A stretch of DNA of 64,000 nucleotides from Streptomyces antnestii. GTDB taxonomy: Bacteria; Actinomycetota; Actinomycetes; Streptomycetales; Streptomycetaceae. The position numbers were made by a program, and so were the translations under genes. Within the stretch, counting starts at the first letter, position 1. Each line of letters begins with the position of its first letter. The notes below the pieces were generated by a model. It was not told where the DNA came from and made no database searches. It saw only the letters and a program-made list of their open reading frames with translations. Of this stretch, positions 16,249-25,315 are shown one piece after another. The stretch spans positions 330,955-394,954 of the forward strand of contig NZ_RZYA01000007.1 in assembly GCF_004005495.1 (NCBI RefSeq), in the 5' to 3' direction.

Positions 16249-17271
16249 TCAGGGGCGCAGGAGGGCCTTGATGGCGCGGCGCTCGTCCATGGCCTTGTAG
16301 GCCTCGGCGGCCTGTTCCAGCGGGAGTTCGAGGTCGAAGACCTTGCCGGGGTCGATCTTGCGGTCCCAGATGAGCTGGATGAGTTCGGGCAGGAACCGGC
16401 GGACGGGGGCGGGGCCGCCTTCCATGTGGATGCCGGCGAGGAAGAGTTCGAAGCCGGGGATGTGGACGTCGTAGTTGACGCCGACGAAGCCCATGTGGCC
16501 GCCGGGGCGGGTGGCACCGATGGCCTGCATGGTGGATTCGCGGGTGCCGACGGCCTCGACGACCGAGTGCGCGCCGAGGCCGCCCGTGAGCTCCTTGATC
16601 TTTGCCACGCCCGCGTCGCCGCGTTCCTCGATGATGTCGGTGGCGCCGTAGTAGCGGGCCAGTTTCTGCCGCTCGGGGTGGCGGGACATCGCGATGATGC
16701 GCTCGGCGCCGAGCTGCTTGGCTGCCAGGACCGCCATCAGGCCGACGGCGCCGTCGCCGACGACCGCGACGGTCTTGCCGGGGCCGGCTTCCGCGGCGAC
16801 AGCGCCGTACCAGCCGGTGCCGAGTACGTCGGAGGCGGCCAGCAGCGAGGGGATCAGGTCCTCGTCCGGCTGCCCGGGGGTGGCGACGAGGGTGCCGTCC
16901 GCGTACGGGATGCGGGCCTTCTCGGCCTGGGTGCCGATCGTGCCGGCCACGAACGCGCGGTGCACGCAGCCGGACTGGTAGCCCGAGCGGCAGATCTCGC
17001 AGGTGTTGTCGGAGATGACGAACGACCCGACGACGAAGTCACCGGCCTTGACGGTCCTGACCTCGGAGCCGACCTCTTCGACGACGCCGACGTACTCGTG
17101 GCCCATGAGGGTGTGGTCGGCGGGCTCGATCCCGCGGTAGGGCCACAGGTCGGAGCCGCAGACGCAGGTCGCGGTCAGCCGGATGACCGCGTCGGTCGGC
17201 TCGATGATCTCCGGGTCGTCTCGGTCCTCGACCCGGACGTCTCCGGCGGTGTGCATGACTACTCCACGCAT
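16249..17271 (-). CDS. Zinc-dependent alcohol dehydrogenase (MDR family)
   Basis: A 340-residue medium-chain dehydrogenase. Seen: catalytic zinc ligands in CVCGSDLWPY (Cys near 37) and MGHEYVGVVEE (His-Glu near 57-58), structural zinc cysteines in TCEICRSGYQSGC near 91-102 (three clear cysteines), and the Rossmann motif AVVGDGAVGLMAV near 170. The family oxidises alcohols or related compounds with NAD(P). ATG at 17271 has AAGGAGCACC upstream. Same strand as the SDR downstream and 140 bases downstream of the MFS gene; the XRE regulator on the other side of the MFS gene may control all three. Confidence 0.93.
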   Translation of the reverse strand: MRGVVMHTAGDVRVEDRDDPEIIEPTDAVIRLTATCVCGSDLWPYRGIEPADHTLMGHEYVGVVEEVGSEVRTVKAGDFVVGSFVISDNTCEICRSGYQSGCVHRAFVAGTIGTQAEKARIPYADGTLVATPGQPDEDLIPSLLAASDVLGTGWYGAVAAEAGPGKTVAVVGDGAVGLMAVLAAKQLGAERIIAMSRHPERQKLARYYGATDIIEERGDAGVAKIKELTGGLGAHSVVEAVGTRESTMQAIGATRPGGHMGFVGVNYDVHIPGFELFLAGIHMEGGPAPVRRFLPELIQLIWDRKIDPGKVFDLELPLEQAAEAYKAMDERRAIKALLRP

Positions 17272-17411
17272 GTGGTGCTCCTTGCTTCGTGTTCCCGGCG
17301 CCTCGGGCGCCTGTGTGTGTGATCAGGAAGGCATGGCTTCCTGCGAAATGAAGGGAAATGTTCAGGTGTGGCGTTGTGGTGCCGCCGTTCTGCGGTCTCC
17401 CAGCTGGTGCC

Positions 17412-18647
17412 CTAGCCGAGGGCGGGCCTCCCACGACGCCCCTGGATGAGCGCGATGGTGATCGTGGGGACGAGGGCCAGAGCGGCCATGGCGGCGCCGA
17501 CCAGGGCCGGCCCGGCGGCCCGGAAAGGCGAGTCGAGGGCCTGCCCGGCGATCCAGGAACCGGCCGCCGTGCCGAGGTTGAACGCCGACACGGTCAGGGC
17601 CGAGCCCAGGGTGGGGGCCTTGCCCGCGAAGCGGACGCCGAGGGCGATCAGGACCGGGGTGCCGAGGAAGCCGACAAGCCCGAGCAGGGCGACCAGCACC
17701 ACCGTGGGGACGGCGAAGGCCGACAGGAGGCCGAGCGCCAGCAAGACCAGTGCGGCCGACGCTGCTGCCGTGATCGTGGTCGCGTACGGGCGGACGTCGC
17801 CGGCTCGGCCGCCGACGAGGAAGCCGGCCAGGGCGCCGGCACCGAATCCGACGAGGACGAGCGGCACGAGCCCTGCGGCGATTCCCGCCCGGTCGGTCAG
17901 CAGCGGAGCGATGTAGGTGTACGTGCCCAGTACGCCGGCGCTCATGGTGGCGCAGCCCGCGAGGACCAGCCATAGCCGGCCCGAGCGCAGCGCGGACAGC
18001 TCCGAGCGGATCGACACCGTCTGCCCGCCGCGGGGCTCGTTCGGGACCGAGCGCGCGATCAGCGCCATCGCGGCCACCGCCAGGACGGCGAGGATCCAGA
18101 AGGGTCCGCGCCAGCCCATCAGCTGTCCAACGAACGCGCCGAGCGGCACGCCGACGACGTTGGCGAGCATGGCTCCGGAACCGACCACTCCCACGGCGCG
18201 CGAGCTCGCGGCCGGGCCGGCCGCCCTGGTGGCCACGACGTTCGCCACCGCCCAGAACGCCCCGGTCGCCAGCGCGGTCAGGAACCGGGCGGCGAGCAGC
18301 AGCCCGAAGCCGTCGCCGACAGCGGCGATCACGTGTCCCGCGGCGAAGACGCCCAGGGCCAGCACCAGCGTCCACCGGGCGGGCAGCCGCAGGGTCAGCA
18401 TCGACATCAGCGGGGCACCGATGATCATCCCGACCGCGAACACGGTGATCGCCAGACCGGCACGGGCCACGCTCACCCGCAGGTCGCCCGCGATCTCCGG
18501 CAGCAGACCCGCCACCACGAACTCGGTCGTGCCCATCAGGAACGTCCCCAGGGCGAGGACGTAGACCACGGAGGGAAGACGGCGCGAGGCAGGTGGCCGT
18601 TCCTCGATGCGTTCGTCGACGGGGGCGTGGAGGGTCGCTCCTTGCAT
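17412..18647 (-). CDS. MFS drug-efflux transporter (DHA1, Bcr/Cmr-like)
   Basis: A 411-residue, 12-helix major facilitator. Seen: helix 1 VVYVLALGTFLMGTTEFVVA with the TTEFVVAGLLPEIA motif typical of the AraJ/chloramphenicol exporter branch, motif A region in the loop between helices 2 and 3, and a motif C-like GGTVGxPLGAF equivalent (VVGVPLGAFVGQ). The ATG at 18647 with GGAG eight bases upstream is chosen; the frame is open upstream without helices. It diverges from an XRE regulator with 137 bases between them. Probable proton-coupled exporter of a small hydrophobic compound. Confidence 0.92.
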   Translation of the reverse strand: MQGATLHAPVDERIEERPPASRRLPSVVYVLALGTFLMGTTEFVVAGLLPEIAGDLRVSVARAGLAITVFAVGMIIGAPLMSMLTLRLPARWTLVLALGVFAAGHVIAAVGDGFGLLLAARFLTALATGAFWAVANVVATRAAGPAASSRAVGVVGSGAMLANVVGVPLGAFVGQLMGWRGPFWILAVLAVAAMALIARSVPNEPRGGQTVSIRSELSALRSGRLWLVLAGCATMSAGVLGTYTYIAPLLTDRAGIAAGLVPLVLVGFGAGALAGFLVGGRAGDVRPYATTITAAASAALVLLALGLLSAFAVPTVVLVALLGLVGFLGTPVLIALGVRFAGKAPTLGSALTVSAFNLGTAAGSWIAGQALDSPFRAAGPALVGAAMAALALVPTITIALIQGRRGRPALG

Positions 18648-18784
18648 GGTGAAGCTCCAAAGGGGTGTCACTGCGGTGTCGTGCATCCCAGAGAACCCGT
18701 ATTCACGCAGGTCAGGAAGGTCGCGCTTATAGGGGGTACAAGCTCCACCTCCCTTGTCCACGCCGCGCGCCTACCGTGGAAGGC

Positions 18785-19738
18785 ATGGACAAGCAACCCG
18801 ACAACCGCTCCGACATCCGGGACTTCCTCGGCACCCGGCGCGCCAGGATCACACCGGAGCAGGCCGGGCTGCCCACCAGCGGGCGACGCCGTGTGCCCGG
18901 CCTGCGGCGCGAGGAGGTCGCCGTTCTCGCCGGCGTCAGCACCGAGTGGTACACCCGCCTGGAGAAGGGCCACATCAACGGTGTGTCCGAAGACGTCCTC
19001 GACGCGGTCGCCCGCGCACTCCACCTCGACGACGACGAACGCACCTACCTCTTCGACCTCGCCCGCGCCGCCCAGCCGGCGGGCCGCGCGCCCCGGCGCC
19101 GCAAGGCCGTCGACGTCCCGCCGCGTGTCCAGTGGCTGCTCGACTCCATGACCCTGTCCGCGGCCTTCGTCACCAACGGCCGCCTCGACATCGTCGCCGC
19201 CAACGCGCTCGCCCGTGCGGTCCTGTCACCTATGTTCGACAGCGACACCGTCGACGACCGCGGCCGCCCCAACTGTGCCCGCTTCTTCTTCCTCGACCCG
19301 GGCGCGCAGGACTTCGTCGCCGACTGGGACCAGGCCGTCGCCATCACCGCGGCCCTGCTGCGCGCCGAGGCCGGCCGCTACCCGAACGACAAGGCACTGC
19401 GGGAACTCATCGGAGAGCTGTCCACCCTGAGCACCGAGTTCCGCACCCGCTGGGCCGCCCACGACGTCCGCATCCACCACGGCGGCGTCAAGACCTTCAA
19501 CCACCCCGACGCCGGCCCGCTGGAACTCACCTACCAGCCGCTGGACCTGCCCCTGTCCACCCGCGAGGCGCACTCCCTGACCATTTACACCGCCGAACCG
19601 GGCTCCCCCGACGAAGACCGGCTCAAACTCCTCGCCAGCCTGGCAGCCACCCCCGCCGTCCCCCAGTCGCAACCTTCCACTGCCACCCCCACAGACCGCC
19701 GGGACAGGGAAGGCGACACCAGCGACTCACCTCAGTAA
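18785..19738 (+). CDS. XRE-family regulator with MmyB-like ligand-binding domain
   Basis: A 317-residue protein: helix-turn-helix at about 10-80 (LRREEVAVLAGVSTEWYTRL, EDVLDAVARALHLDDDERTY) and a PAS-like MmyB domain at about 105-285 (WLLDSMTLSAAFVTNGRLDI, NCARFFFLDPGAQDFVADWD). Such proteins bind fatty-acid-like or other ligands and very often repress or activate a divergent dehydrogenase or exporter. ATG at 18785 with GGAAGG upstream. Divergent from the MFS gene, so the SDR/ADH/MFS run is the likely target. The last 30 residues are Pro/Thr/Asp-rich. Confidence 0.93.
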   Translation: MDKQPDNRSDIRDFLGTRRARITPEQAGLPTSGRRRVPGLRREEVAVLAGVSTEWYTRLEKGHINGVSEDVLDAVARALHLDDDERTYLFDLARAAQPAGRAPRRRKAVDVPPRVQWLLDSMTLSAAFVTNGRLDIVAANALARAVLSPMFDSDTVDDRGRPNCARFFFLDPGAQDFVADWDQAVAITAALLRAEAGRYPNDKALRELIGELSTLSTEFRTRWAAHDVRIHHGGVKTFNHPDAGPLELTYQPLDLPLSTREAHSLTIYTAEPGSPDEDRLKLLASLAATPAVPQSQPSTATPTDRRDREGDTSDSPQ

Positions 19739-19958
19739 CGGCGCCGGGACCGCCAGCCGCATGCCGGCGATGCCATACACCGTGACTCCACGACCTGGTG
19801 CATCCACGCGCACGTCGCGGCCGGCACCGAGCCCTGCTGCTCTGCTGCCCTGCTACACCTCCGGCCTTGGGGACTGGTGGTCGACGATCCCGGGCGGGAT
19901 CTGAGCCGGTGAGGAGTGCGGGACGCTGGAACGGTGTCCAAGGGGGCGTTCGCGTGCG

Positions 19959-21135
19959 TCACTGGACCACCTCGGCGCTTCGGCCGACCGCAACCACAGT
20001 GCGGAAGGGAAACGCGATGAGCAGTGCGACGGCGACGAGCAGCCCACTTGCCCACAGCGGCCCGACGTTCCCTTCCTCAGTGCTGAGGGTGGTCGCGGCG
20101 ATGAGGGGGCCGACGGCGGCACCGATGTTGAGTGCCGCCGTGGCATACGAGCCGGCCATGGTGGGAGCGCCCGCGGCCTCGTAGAGGACTCGCGTGATCA
20201 GCGTGCTGCCCAGCGCGAACGACAGCGCGCCCTGCACGAACACAAGGGTGCACAGGGCGACCGGCTCGTCGGCCAGCATCGCCAGGGCCGGCCAGCCGAT
20301 CAGCAGCAGGGGACCACCGATCGCGATGACCAAGCCGGGACGCTGGTCGGACAACCGGCCGGCGACGCTGACCCCGGCAAGGGCACCGGCACCGAAGAGC
20401 ACCAGAACGACAGAGATCCACAGCTCGCCCAGCCCGGCGACGTCGGTGACGACAGGGGCGAGGAAGGTGAAGCTTGCGAAGGTTGCCGCGTTCACCAGCG
20501 CGCCGAGCAGCATCACCAGAATCAACGGCGGCCTTGTGAGCTGGAAGAGCTCGGCTCGCAAGGCCGGCCCGCCGGCCGTCTTCCTGCCCGCGCCCCGCCG
20601 GGATCCCCTTCAGGATGCCGAGAGCTGCGGGCAGACAGAGTGCGGCGACGACCCAGAATGTGGTCCGCCAGCCGAGCAATGTGCCGAGTGCCGACCCACC
20701 GGGGACACCGGCGATCGTGGCCACCGTGGTGCCTGACAGCAGCACGGCAAGGGCGCGGCCCTTCTTGTCCGGCGAGACCAGCGTGGCGGCAGCTGTCAGA
20801 GCGACCGCGAGGAACCCTGCGTTCGCGAGCGCGGCGACGACCCGGCCGGCGAGCAGCACCGGGAAGCTCGTGGTGAGGGCGCCCATGGCGTGGGCTGCCG
20901 CGAAAGCGAGGATGAACGCGAAAAGGCTTGAGCGCCTTGGCCAGTTGCGGGCAAGCGCGGCTACGAGGGGGGCGCCGACGACGATGCCGATGGCGAAGGC
21001 CGAGGTGAGCATGCCTGCTGCCCCGACTGTGACGTCGAGATCTGAGGCGATGTCCGGCAAGAGGCCGGCGAGCATGAACTCCGAGGTGCCCATGGCGAAG
21101 ACGGCCATGGCAAGCAGGTACAGCGGGAAAGGCAT
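19959..21135 (-). pseudogene. Cmx-type chloramphenicol exporter (MFS), single frameshift
   Basis: Two overlapping frames on the minus strand form one Cmx/CmlR-like transporter: 21135 to about 20590 gives PLYLLAMAVFAMGTSEFMLA to AALCLPAALGILKGIPAG, and about 20600 to 19959 gives RAELFQLTRPPLILVMLLGA to LNIGAAVGPLIAATTLSTEE. Read together the protein matches the corynebacterial/Streptomyces chloramphenicol exporter family along its full length, including DQRPGLVIAIGGPLL and TLITRVLYEAAGAPTMAGSY. The break lies in a GC run (plus-strand cgcgccccgccgggat near 20588-20603), so one base is gained or lost there. It could be a true mutation or a sequencing error; both halves are otherwise clean. Confidence 0.85.
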
Positions 21136-21455
21136 CGAGTGGCTCCGAGGTGAGGAGAGGTACGAGAAAGGTCATCTCGTCACCGCGGCCGGCCCCAAGG
21201 GCACGCTCGGCCCGCCACAGAATGCGGCGCGACGGCAGAGCTACGAACTCAGTGGTTCAGGGGGCTGACGGCGTGACCGAAAGCCCCCACCTTGTCTGAC
21301 TCAGGACTCGACATGGCTCGCACGCTACCGGACAGATGCCCGTCGAAACACCTCGTTTCACCGGCATTGGCCCCTGCCACCAACGTCATGGCCAGCAACA
21401 CCTGGTGCTCTGGCCGTGAACGTTCGCCGGGTTCGAGATCGTCAACGGCGGCTGA

Positions 21456-21543
21456 TCAGGCTGCAGTCGGAAGCGGGCGTCCGCCCCAGCGGATGCCCTT
21501 CTCGCTGCGGATGCGGGCGCGCTCCTTGCGTTGGGCGACCAGG
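21456..21543 (-). pseudogene. Possible transposase C-terminal tail
   Basis: The only readable coding trace in the 475-base gap between the exporter and the SMI1 gene is a minus-strand peptide LVAQRKERARIRSEKGIRWG ending GRPLPTAA and a stop. Its basic composition and RSEKGIRWGGRP end resemble tails of Streptomyces DDE transposases, but this is a family impression only. The remaining bases 21136-21455 show no gene. Confidence 0.35.
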
Positions 21544-21565
21544 ACTGAACGGTGTGGTTCGGATG

Positions 21566-21602
21566 GCGTGGCGGGCCACGGTCACCCGCCCTCGATTCAC
21601 TG
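21566..21602. repeat. Left block of the duplicated SMI1/DUF7691 locus
   Basis: This 37-base stretch just downstream of the SMI1 stop codon is identical to 15106-15142. It marks where the duplicated segment in the upstream chimeric copy began. Confidence 0.9.
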
Positions 21603-21610
21603 AGCTTCCC

Positions 21611-22273
21611 TCACCGGACTTCCCTCTCGCGTTGCTCAAGCCACTCGAGGTACCAGCTGCGGAAGGTGTGACGGTTTCCGTTCGCATCGACGTACGGCTC
21701 GAAGGGCGGGTTGACCGCGCAGTCCCGGTCGCGGAGTTCCCCACGGTGCGGGCCGACGACGATGAGCCAGCCGGTCATCCCGCATCCGTTGTCGCTGATG
21801 TGGATCGCGCCCCGCCCCCGTTCCAGGACCCAGACCTCTTCGCCGGCGTCGCCGAAGACCTTGCGGTAATCGTCCAGATAGTCGTCGTCGACGTCCCGGG
21901 TGGTGGGCTCGTACCCGGCGGCGCGAAGGGTCGCTGTCTGCTGGTCGGCCCAGTCTTCGGTTTCGACGAACGGCCCACTGGGGTCCAGCAGCCAGGGCTG
22001 GTCCTCGCTCTCCCAGATCCATCCCCACTTCCCGTCGACCCGGTGCAACGACGTGAGATTGAGAGCCGGCCCGGGGCCGCCGGCCCCCACCTCTGCCAGA
22101 AACGTGCGGTACTCGTCGGGGAGCGAGACACCAAGCTGCGCTTCGACCTCGACGAGCTCGGCGGGCGTCAGGACAGGTTCGAACGTCGGGTATCCATACG
22201 GCGCACGGCCACGGGCTCGACGCTCGGCCTCCTCCACTGCGATGACGCGTTCCCGCACTCCCGACCACTGCAT
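21611..22273 (-). CDS. SMI1/KNR4 family protein (immunity-type fold)
   Basis: A 220-residue protein with SMI1/KNR4 (SUKH) features: LTPAELVEVEAQLGVSLPDE with the conserved LP.(E/D)Y entry YRTFLAEVGAGGPGPALN, WESEDQPWLLDPSGPF, then VWVLERGRGAIHISDNGCGM and WLIVVGPHRGELRDRDCAV. SUKH proteins commonly neutralise contact-dependent or polymorphic toxins, but many stand alone in Streptomyces. Start is uncertain: the ATG at 22273 is used; GTG at 22285 next to GGAGAG and an ATG at 22342 are alternatives. Faces away from a DUF7691 gene that starts 245 bases upstream. No toxin gene is visible nearby. Confidence 0.85.
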   Translation of the reverse strand: MQWSGVRERVIAVEEAERRARGRAPYGYPTFEPVLTPAELVEVEAQLGVSLPDEYRTFLAEVGAGGPGPALNLTSLHRVDGKWGWIWESEDQPWLLDPSGPFVETEDWADQQTATLRAAGYEPTTRDVDDDYLDDYRKVFGDAGEEVWVLERGRGAIHISDNGCGMTGWLIVVGPHRGELRDRDCAVNPPFEPYVDANGNRHTFRSWYLEWLEQREREVR

Positions 22274-22518
22274 GTGCGTGCTCACGGCTCTCCAAATCGA
22301 CGGCGGACGGCGAGCACGGACATTAGTCCCTGCCACCGACATCCGAATTGTTTTAGCGGCCGCTCGTCTCTCTCCCTCTCCCCCCCGTGACGGCGGACGA
22401 GGAGTGGCAGACGGGCTCGCTGCTCAAGGAGTTGGAAGCCCGCGAGTCAGATCGCGTGTCAGACCCAGGCTCTACCGTGAGGCCTCGCTACGTGGCAACT
22501 ACAGGAAGAGGGCGGGGC

Positions 22519-22983
22519 ATGGGTGCCAGTGGGTGGGGTTACGTCACTCCTTACAAAGGAAGCGTCGAGGCGACTCTCAAGACTCTGCACGACGAGGTCT
22601 TCCAGGAGCTGTTCGGCGACAGCGACAAGTACCGGAGCCTTGACGAGCTCTACGCCGATGAGGAGTTCATGGGCGAGGAAGGCACTCATTCGATTCTGGA
22701 CGTGCATCGCATAGTCGAGACGACCGAGCCCTCGGACTACTTCACGGTCCGCCCGCTCCCCACCGCCCGACTTGCACACCACTTCGGCACGGATCGCCCC
22801 ACCGTGGAGCACTACGAAGACGCGATGGACCGGGCATACGAGGCCCTGCGTACCAGGCCTCTTCGGGACAAGGACACGACTTTGCTCGGTGAACACCAGA
22901 TGCGCTGGACGGGCGTCTACGTAGTCCTCTACACCGACAGCCAACCTACCCACGTCGGATTCTTCGGTTCTTCCGGGGACTGA
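22519..22983 (+). CDS. DUF7691 family protein
   Basis: A 154-residue hypothetical protein starting MGASGWGYVTPYKGSVEATL, a start typical of Streptomyces DUF7691 proteins, with GAAGAGGGCGGG upstream of the ATG. Middle segment DELYADEEFMGEEGTHSILD and end WTGVYVVLYTDSQPTHVGFF (strand-rich). The frame is open further upstream without family similarity. Bases 22670-22744 inside the gene recur in the chimeric repeat at 15141-15215. Divergent from an SMI1/KNR4 gene; DUF7691 is often found in polymorphic-toxin immunity neighbourhoods, so a role in immunity is possible but not shown. Confidence 0.8.
   Translation: MGASGWGYVTPYKGSVEATLKTLHDEVFQELFGDSDKYRSLDELYADEEFMGEEGTHSILDVHRIVETTEPSDYFTVRPLPTARLAHHFGTDRPTVEHYEDAMDRAYEALRTRPLRDKDTTLLGEHQMRWTGVYVVLYTDSQPTHVGFFGSSGD
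22670..22744 (+). repeat. Right block of the duplicated SMI1/DUF7691 locus
   Basis: A 75-base stretch inside the DUF7691 gene, identical to 15141-15215. Divergence begins at 22745 (C here, A in the copy). Confidence 0.9.
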
Positions 22984-23164
22984 AGATCACCACCGCGTAG
23001 AACTTCCGCTCAGGCCACTCGAGCGGCCGTGACTATACGCCCGCCGGAGCAGAGAGCGCCGACCATGCCACTCAAGAGGGCGTAGCCCGCGACACGCGAT
23101 GGATCAAGCGGACCCCGAGCGCGCTGCCTGCGTGGCTGCACGCGGAAGCCGGCACGACGCGGGC

Positions 23165-24040
23165 CTAGATGACGGGCGGGCGGCCGAGGCGCGCCATGCG
23201 TACGACAGTGCGCCAGCGCATGGGCTGCCGTCGACCACCGGAGGTGAACACGCCCTCCCGAAAGCCGCCGAACCACGCCCGCAACCCGCCCCAGGAGCGT
23301 GTCCTGGCCAGAGTGAGAGCTGCCCAGACACTGAGGTAGACGGGAACGAGGACGGCGGGGAGATGGCGCTTGGCCAGCCACACGCGGTTCCGGGCGGTCA
23401 TCCGGTAGTAGACGGCGTGCCGGGCCGGGGAAGTCTTCGGGTGCTGGAGCAGCAGCGCCGGTTCGTACACCACACGCCACCGCGCATCCAAGGCCCGCCA
23501 CGCCAGATCGGTCTCTTCATGGGTGAAGAAGAACGCGTCCGGCCAGATCCCGGTCTCATCCAGCATCCGCATCGACAGTGCGTGGCCGCCGCCGAGGAAC
23601 GTGGTGACCTCACCGCCCTGCATCGGGTCCTTCGCCCGCAGCCGGGGCACGTGCCGGCGCTGCGTCTCCCCGTGCTCGTCGGCGATACGGAACGACACGA
23701 TGCCCAGCCGGTCGTCGGCGGCGTACATCCGGGCCAGATGGCTGAGCACATCGGCGTCCACCAGCAGGCCGTCGTCGTCCAGGTCCACCACCACGTCCAC
23801 GTCGCCGAACCGGCGCAGCTCCTGGATGGCGACGTTGCGCCCGCCGGACACTCCGAGGTTCTCCTCGAGTTCCACCCCGTGCACTCCGGCGGGCAGTTCG
23901 GGCAGCGGCGCACCGTTGCCGACCACGACGACCCTCGCCGGCTCCAGATCCTGCTTGGCCACCGAATCCAGCAACGCACGCAGCTCGGCGGGCCGATTGC
24001 CCATGGTCAGGATCGCGATGCCGAAGCGCGGGTGACTCAC
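23165..24040 (-). CDS. Family 2 glycosyltransferase
   Basis: A 291-residue GT-A enzyme. Seen: FGIAILTMGNRPAELRALLD at the start, ENLGVSGGRNVAIQELRRFG (the conserved GxxxxRN of GT2), VVVDLDDDGLLVDADVL (the DxD metal/nucleotide site), FLGGGHALSMRMLDETG and FFFTHEETDLAWRALDA (the ED base region), then HPKTSPARHAVYYRMTARNR and a C-terminal membrane-associating helix LPAVLVPVYLSVWAALTLAR. It probably transfers a sugar to a lipid or surface polymer at the inner membrane face. GTG at 24040 with GGAG upstream. It stands alone with gene-poor DNA on both sides. Confidence 0.9.
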   Translation of the reverse strand: MSHPRFGIAILTMGNRPAELRALLDSVAKQDLEPARVVVVGNGAPLPELPAGVHGVELEENLGVSGGRNVAIQELRRFGDVDVVVDLDDDGLLVDADVLSHLARMYAADDRLGIVSFRIADEHGETQRRHVPRLRAKDPMQGGEVTTFLGGGHALSMRMLDETGIWPDAFFFTHEETDLAWRALDARWRVVYEPALLLQHPKTSPARHAVYYRMTARNRVWLAKRHLPAVLVPVYLSVWAALTLARTRSWGGLRAWFGGFREGVFTSGGRRQPMRWRTVVRMARLGRPPVI

Positions 24041-24149
24041 GAGCGAACTCCATCCATACGCCGCCTGAGGCCGGCGAGCCTATCGGCTGCTCAGGGCCCG
24101 CGTCCGCACCACGCCCGGCCACGCGCCGGCAGGAGACCCCTAGGCCCGC

Positions 24150-24400
24150 ACTACCGCTGGGTGACTACATCCGGCCCCCGCAAGACCCCGACCTCGCCCG
24201 CACCCCCTACGGAGAACTCGCCGACCGGGACCTCGCGCAATTCCTCGCCCACTGGCCCGACCTGCACGCCGACGCCCTCCAGCAGAGCCGGCACCGCATC
24301 CACCCGACAGCCCGCATCCACCCGTACGCCATCGTCGGCAACGACGTGATCGGACCTGGTCCTTCCACCCGTACTACCGCTACCGCCGGTACTGAGCTCC
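24150..24400 (+). pseudogene. Hexapeptide (left-handed helix) acyltransferase N-terminal relic
   Basis: In the 372-base gap upstream of the glycosyltransferase a plus-strand frame reads LADRDLAQFLAHWPDLHADA then RIHPTARIHPYAIVGNDVIG, the entrance of a left-handed beta-helix acyltransferase. After VIGPG the coding similarity ends and a different frame gives WSFHPYYRYRRY and a stop, so an internal deletion joined start and end of the gene or of two genes. No start codon is convincing. Confidence 0.45.
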
Positions 24401-24412
24401 CCTCTCGGGGCT

Positions 24413-24736
24413 CTACACCCAATTCGCCCACCCAAAAGCGAAGAGATAGGCCCGTCGCCCCGCGTCCAGGCCTCGAATGCCCCGAATGAACATGACCACC
24501 AGCGCAACGAGGAACAGACCGCCAAAGGCTCCAGCCACGAGGGCCCCGGCGACTGGCCCTACGAGCAAGCTCACGATCACGCCCGCGACGATGACGATGC
24601 CCAGACCAAAGTGCGCGGTAGGTACATCCGCCCTGCTCACATCGCGCAACGCCTTGCGAACCGACCCCATCCCGGAGTCATACCGCTCCCGCGCTGCTTC
24701 CGGATCAGCAGCGGAACCCTCAGGCCACCGTTCCAT
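24413..24736 (-). CDS. Small membrane protein of unknown function
   Basis: A 107-residue protein with a short charged N-terminal part (AADPEAARERYDSGMGSVRK) and two closely spaced membrane helices, FGLGIVIVAGVIVSLLVGPV and AGAFGGLFLVALVVMFIRGI, ending in DAGRRAYLFAFGWANWV. GGGGGG lies just upstream of two adjacent ATG codons; the second (24736) has the better spacing. I do not recognise the family. Monocistronic, next to a GNAT gene on the same strand. Confidence 0.75.
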   Translation of the reverse strand: MERWPEGSAADPEAARERYDSGMGSVRKALRDVSRADVPTAHFGLGIVIVAGVIVSLLVGPVAGALVAGAFGGLFLVALVVMFIRGIRGLDAGRRAYLFAFGWANWV

Positions 24737-24832
24737 CATCACCCCCCGGCTCAGCCTGAACGGAGCGTAGCGCGGAAGGAGCTGCTGACCGCCGACCCGG
24801 GCAGGCGCCCGAGGGCACCCGCCCGGGAGATG

Positions 24833-25315
24833 TCAGAGCTGACGGAAGTAGACGGTGAGTGGGTGGGGAGTGCACCCGAGCGCCTCGTAGAGGGCTCGTG
24901 CCGGTGCGTGGAACTGGTCGCCTCCGGTGCCGATTTCGACGACCTCGGCGCCGAGAGCTCGCATCTGTGCGAAGGCGTGCTCGCACAGTGCCGTGCCCAC
25001 GCCCTGTCGTTGGTGCTGGGCCGAGACGGCGAGGATCGTCACCTCACCCTTGTTGCGGGCCGGATCGACGCTCCACGCCACGTAGCCGGCGATGCTGGCC
25101 TCGGCTTCGGCGATGGCGACGTACGCGTGCCGTTCGGGTGCGTGGAGTTCGGCGACCTGTTCGCGGTAGTCGTCGCGCCAGTTGCCGTGCTGAACGGCGA
25201 AGACGGCCTCGCCCATCACAGGGCGGAAGGAGTCTTCGTAGAACGGCCGGAAGGTGTCGATGGTCAGTTCGGTGAGTGGTGCCAGGTCGTGCTGGGTGAA
25301 TGCGCGGATGAGCAC
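24833..25315 (-). CDS. GNAT family N-acetyltransferase
   Basis: A 160-residue single GNAT domain. Seen: LIRAFTQHDLAPLTELTIDT, the membrane-like strand SIAGYVAWSVDP, motif A VSAQHQRQGVGTALCEHAFA with the acetyl-CoA QxxGxG loop, and the closing RALYEALGCTPHPLTVYFRQ. The GTG at 25315 is preferred to an upstream ATG because GAGAGG lies 12 bases before it and the domain starts there. Acceptor molecule unknown. Confidence 0.9.
   Translation of the reverse strand: MLIRAFTQHDLAPLTELTIDTFRPFYEDSFRPVMGEAVFAVQHGNWRDDYREQVAELHAPERHAYVAIAEAEASIAGYVAWSVDPARNKGEVTILAVSAQHQRQGVGTALCEHAFAQMRALGAEVVEIGTGGDQFHAPARALYEALGCTPHPLTVYFRQL

Noticed and set aside
23165..24400. Polysaccharide gene cluster
   Set aside because: There is one glycosyltransferase and one decayed acyltransferase piece, with no polymerase, flippase or sugar-nucleotide genes.
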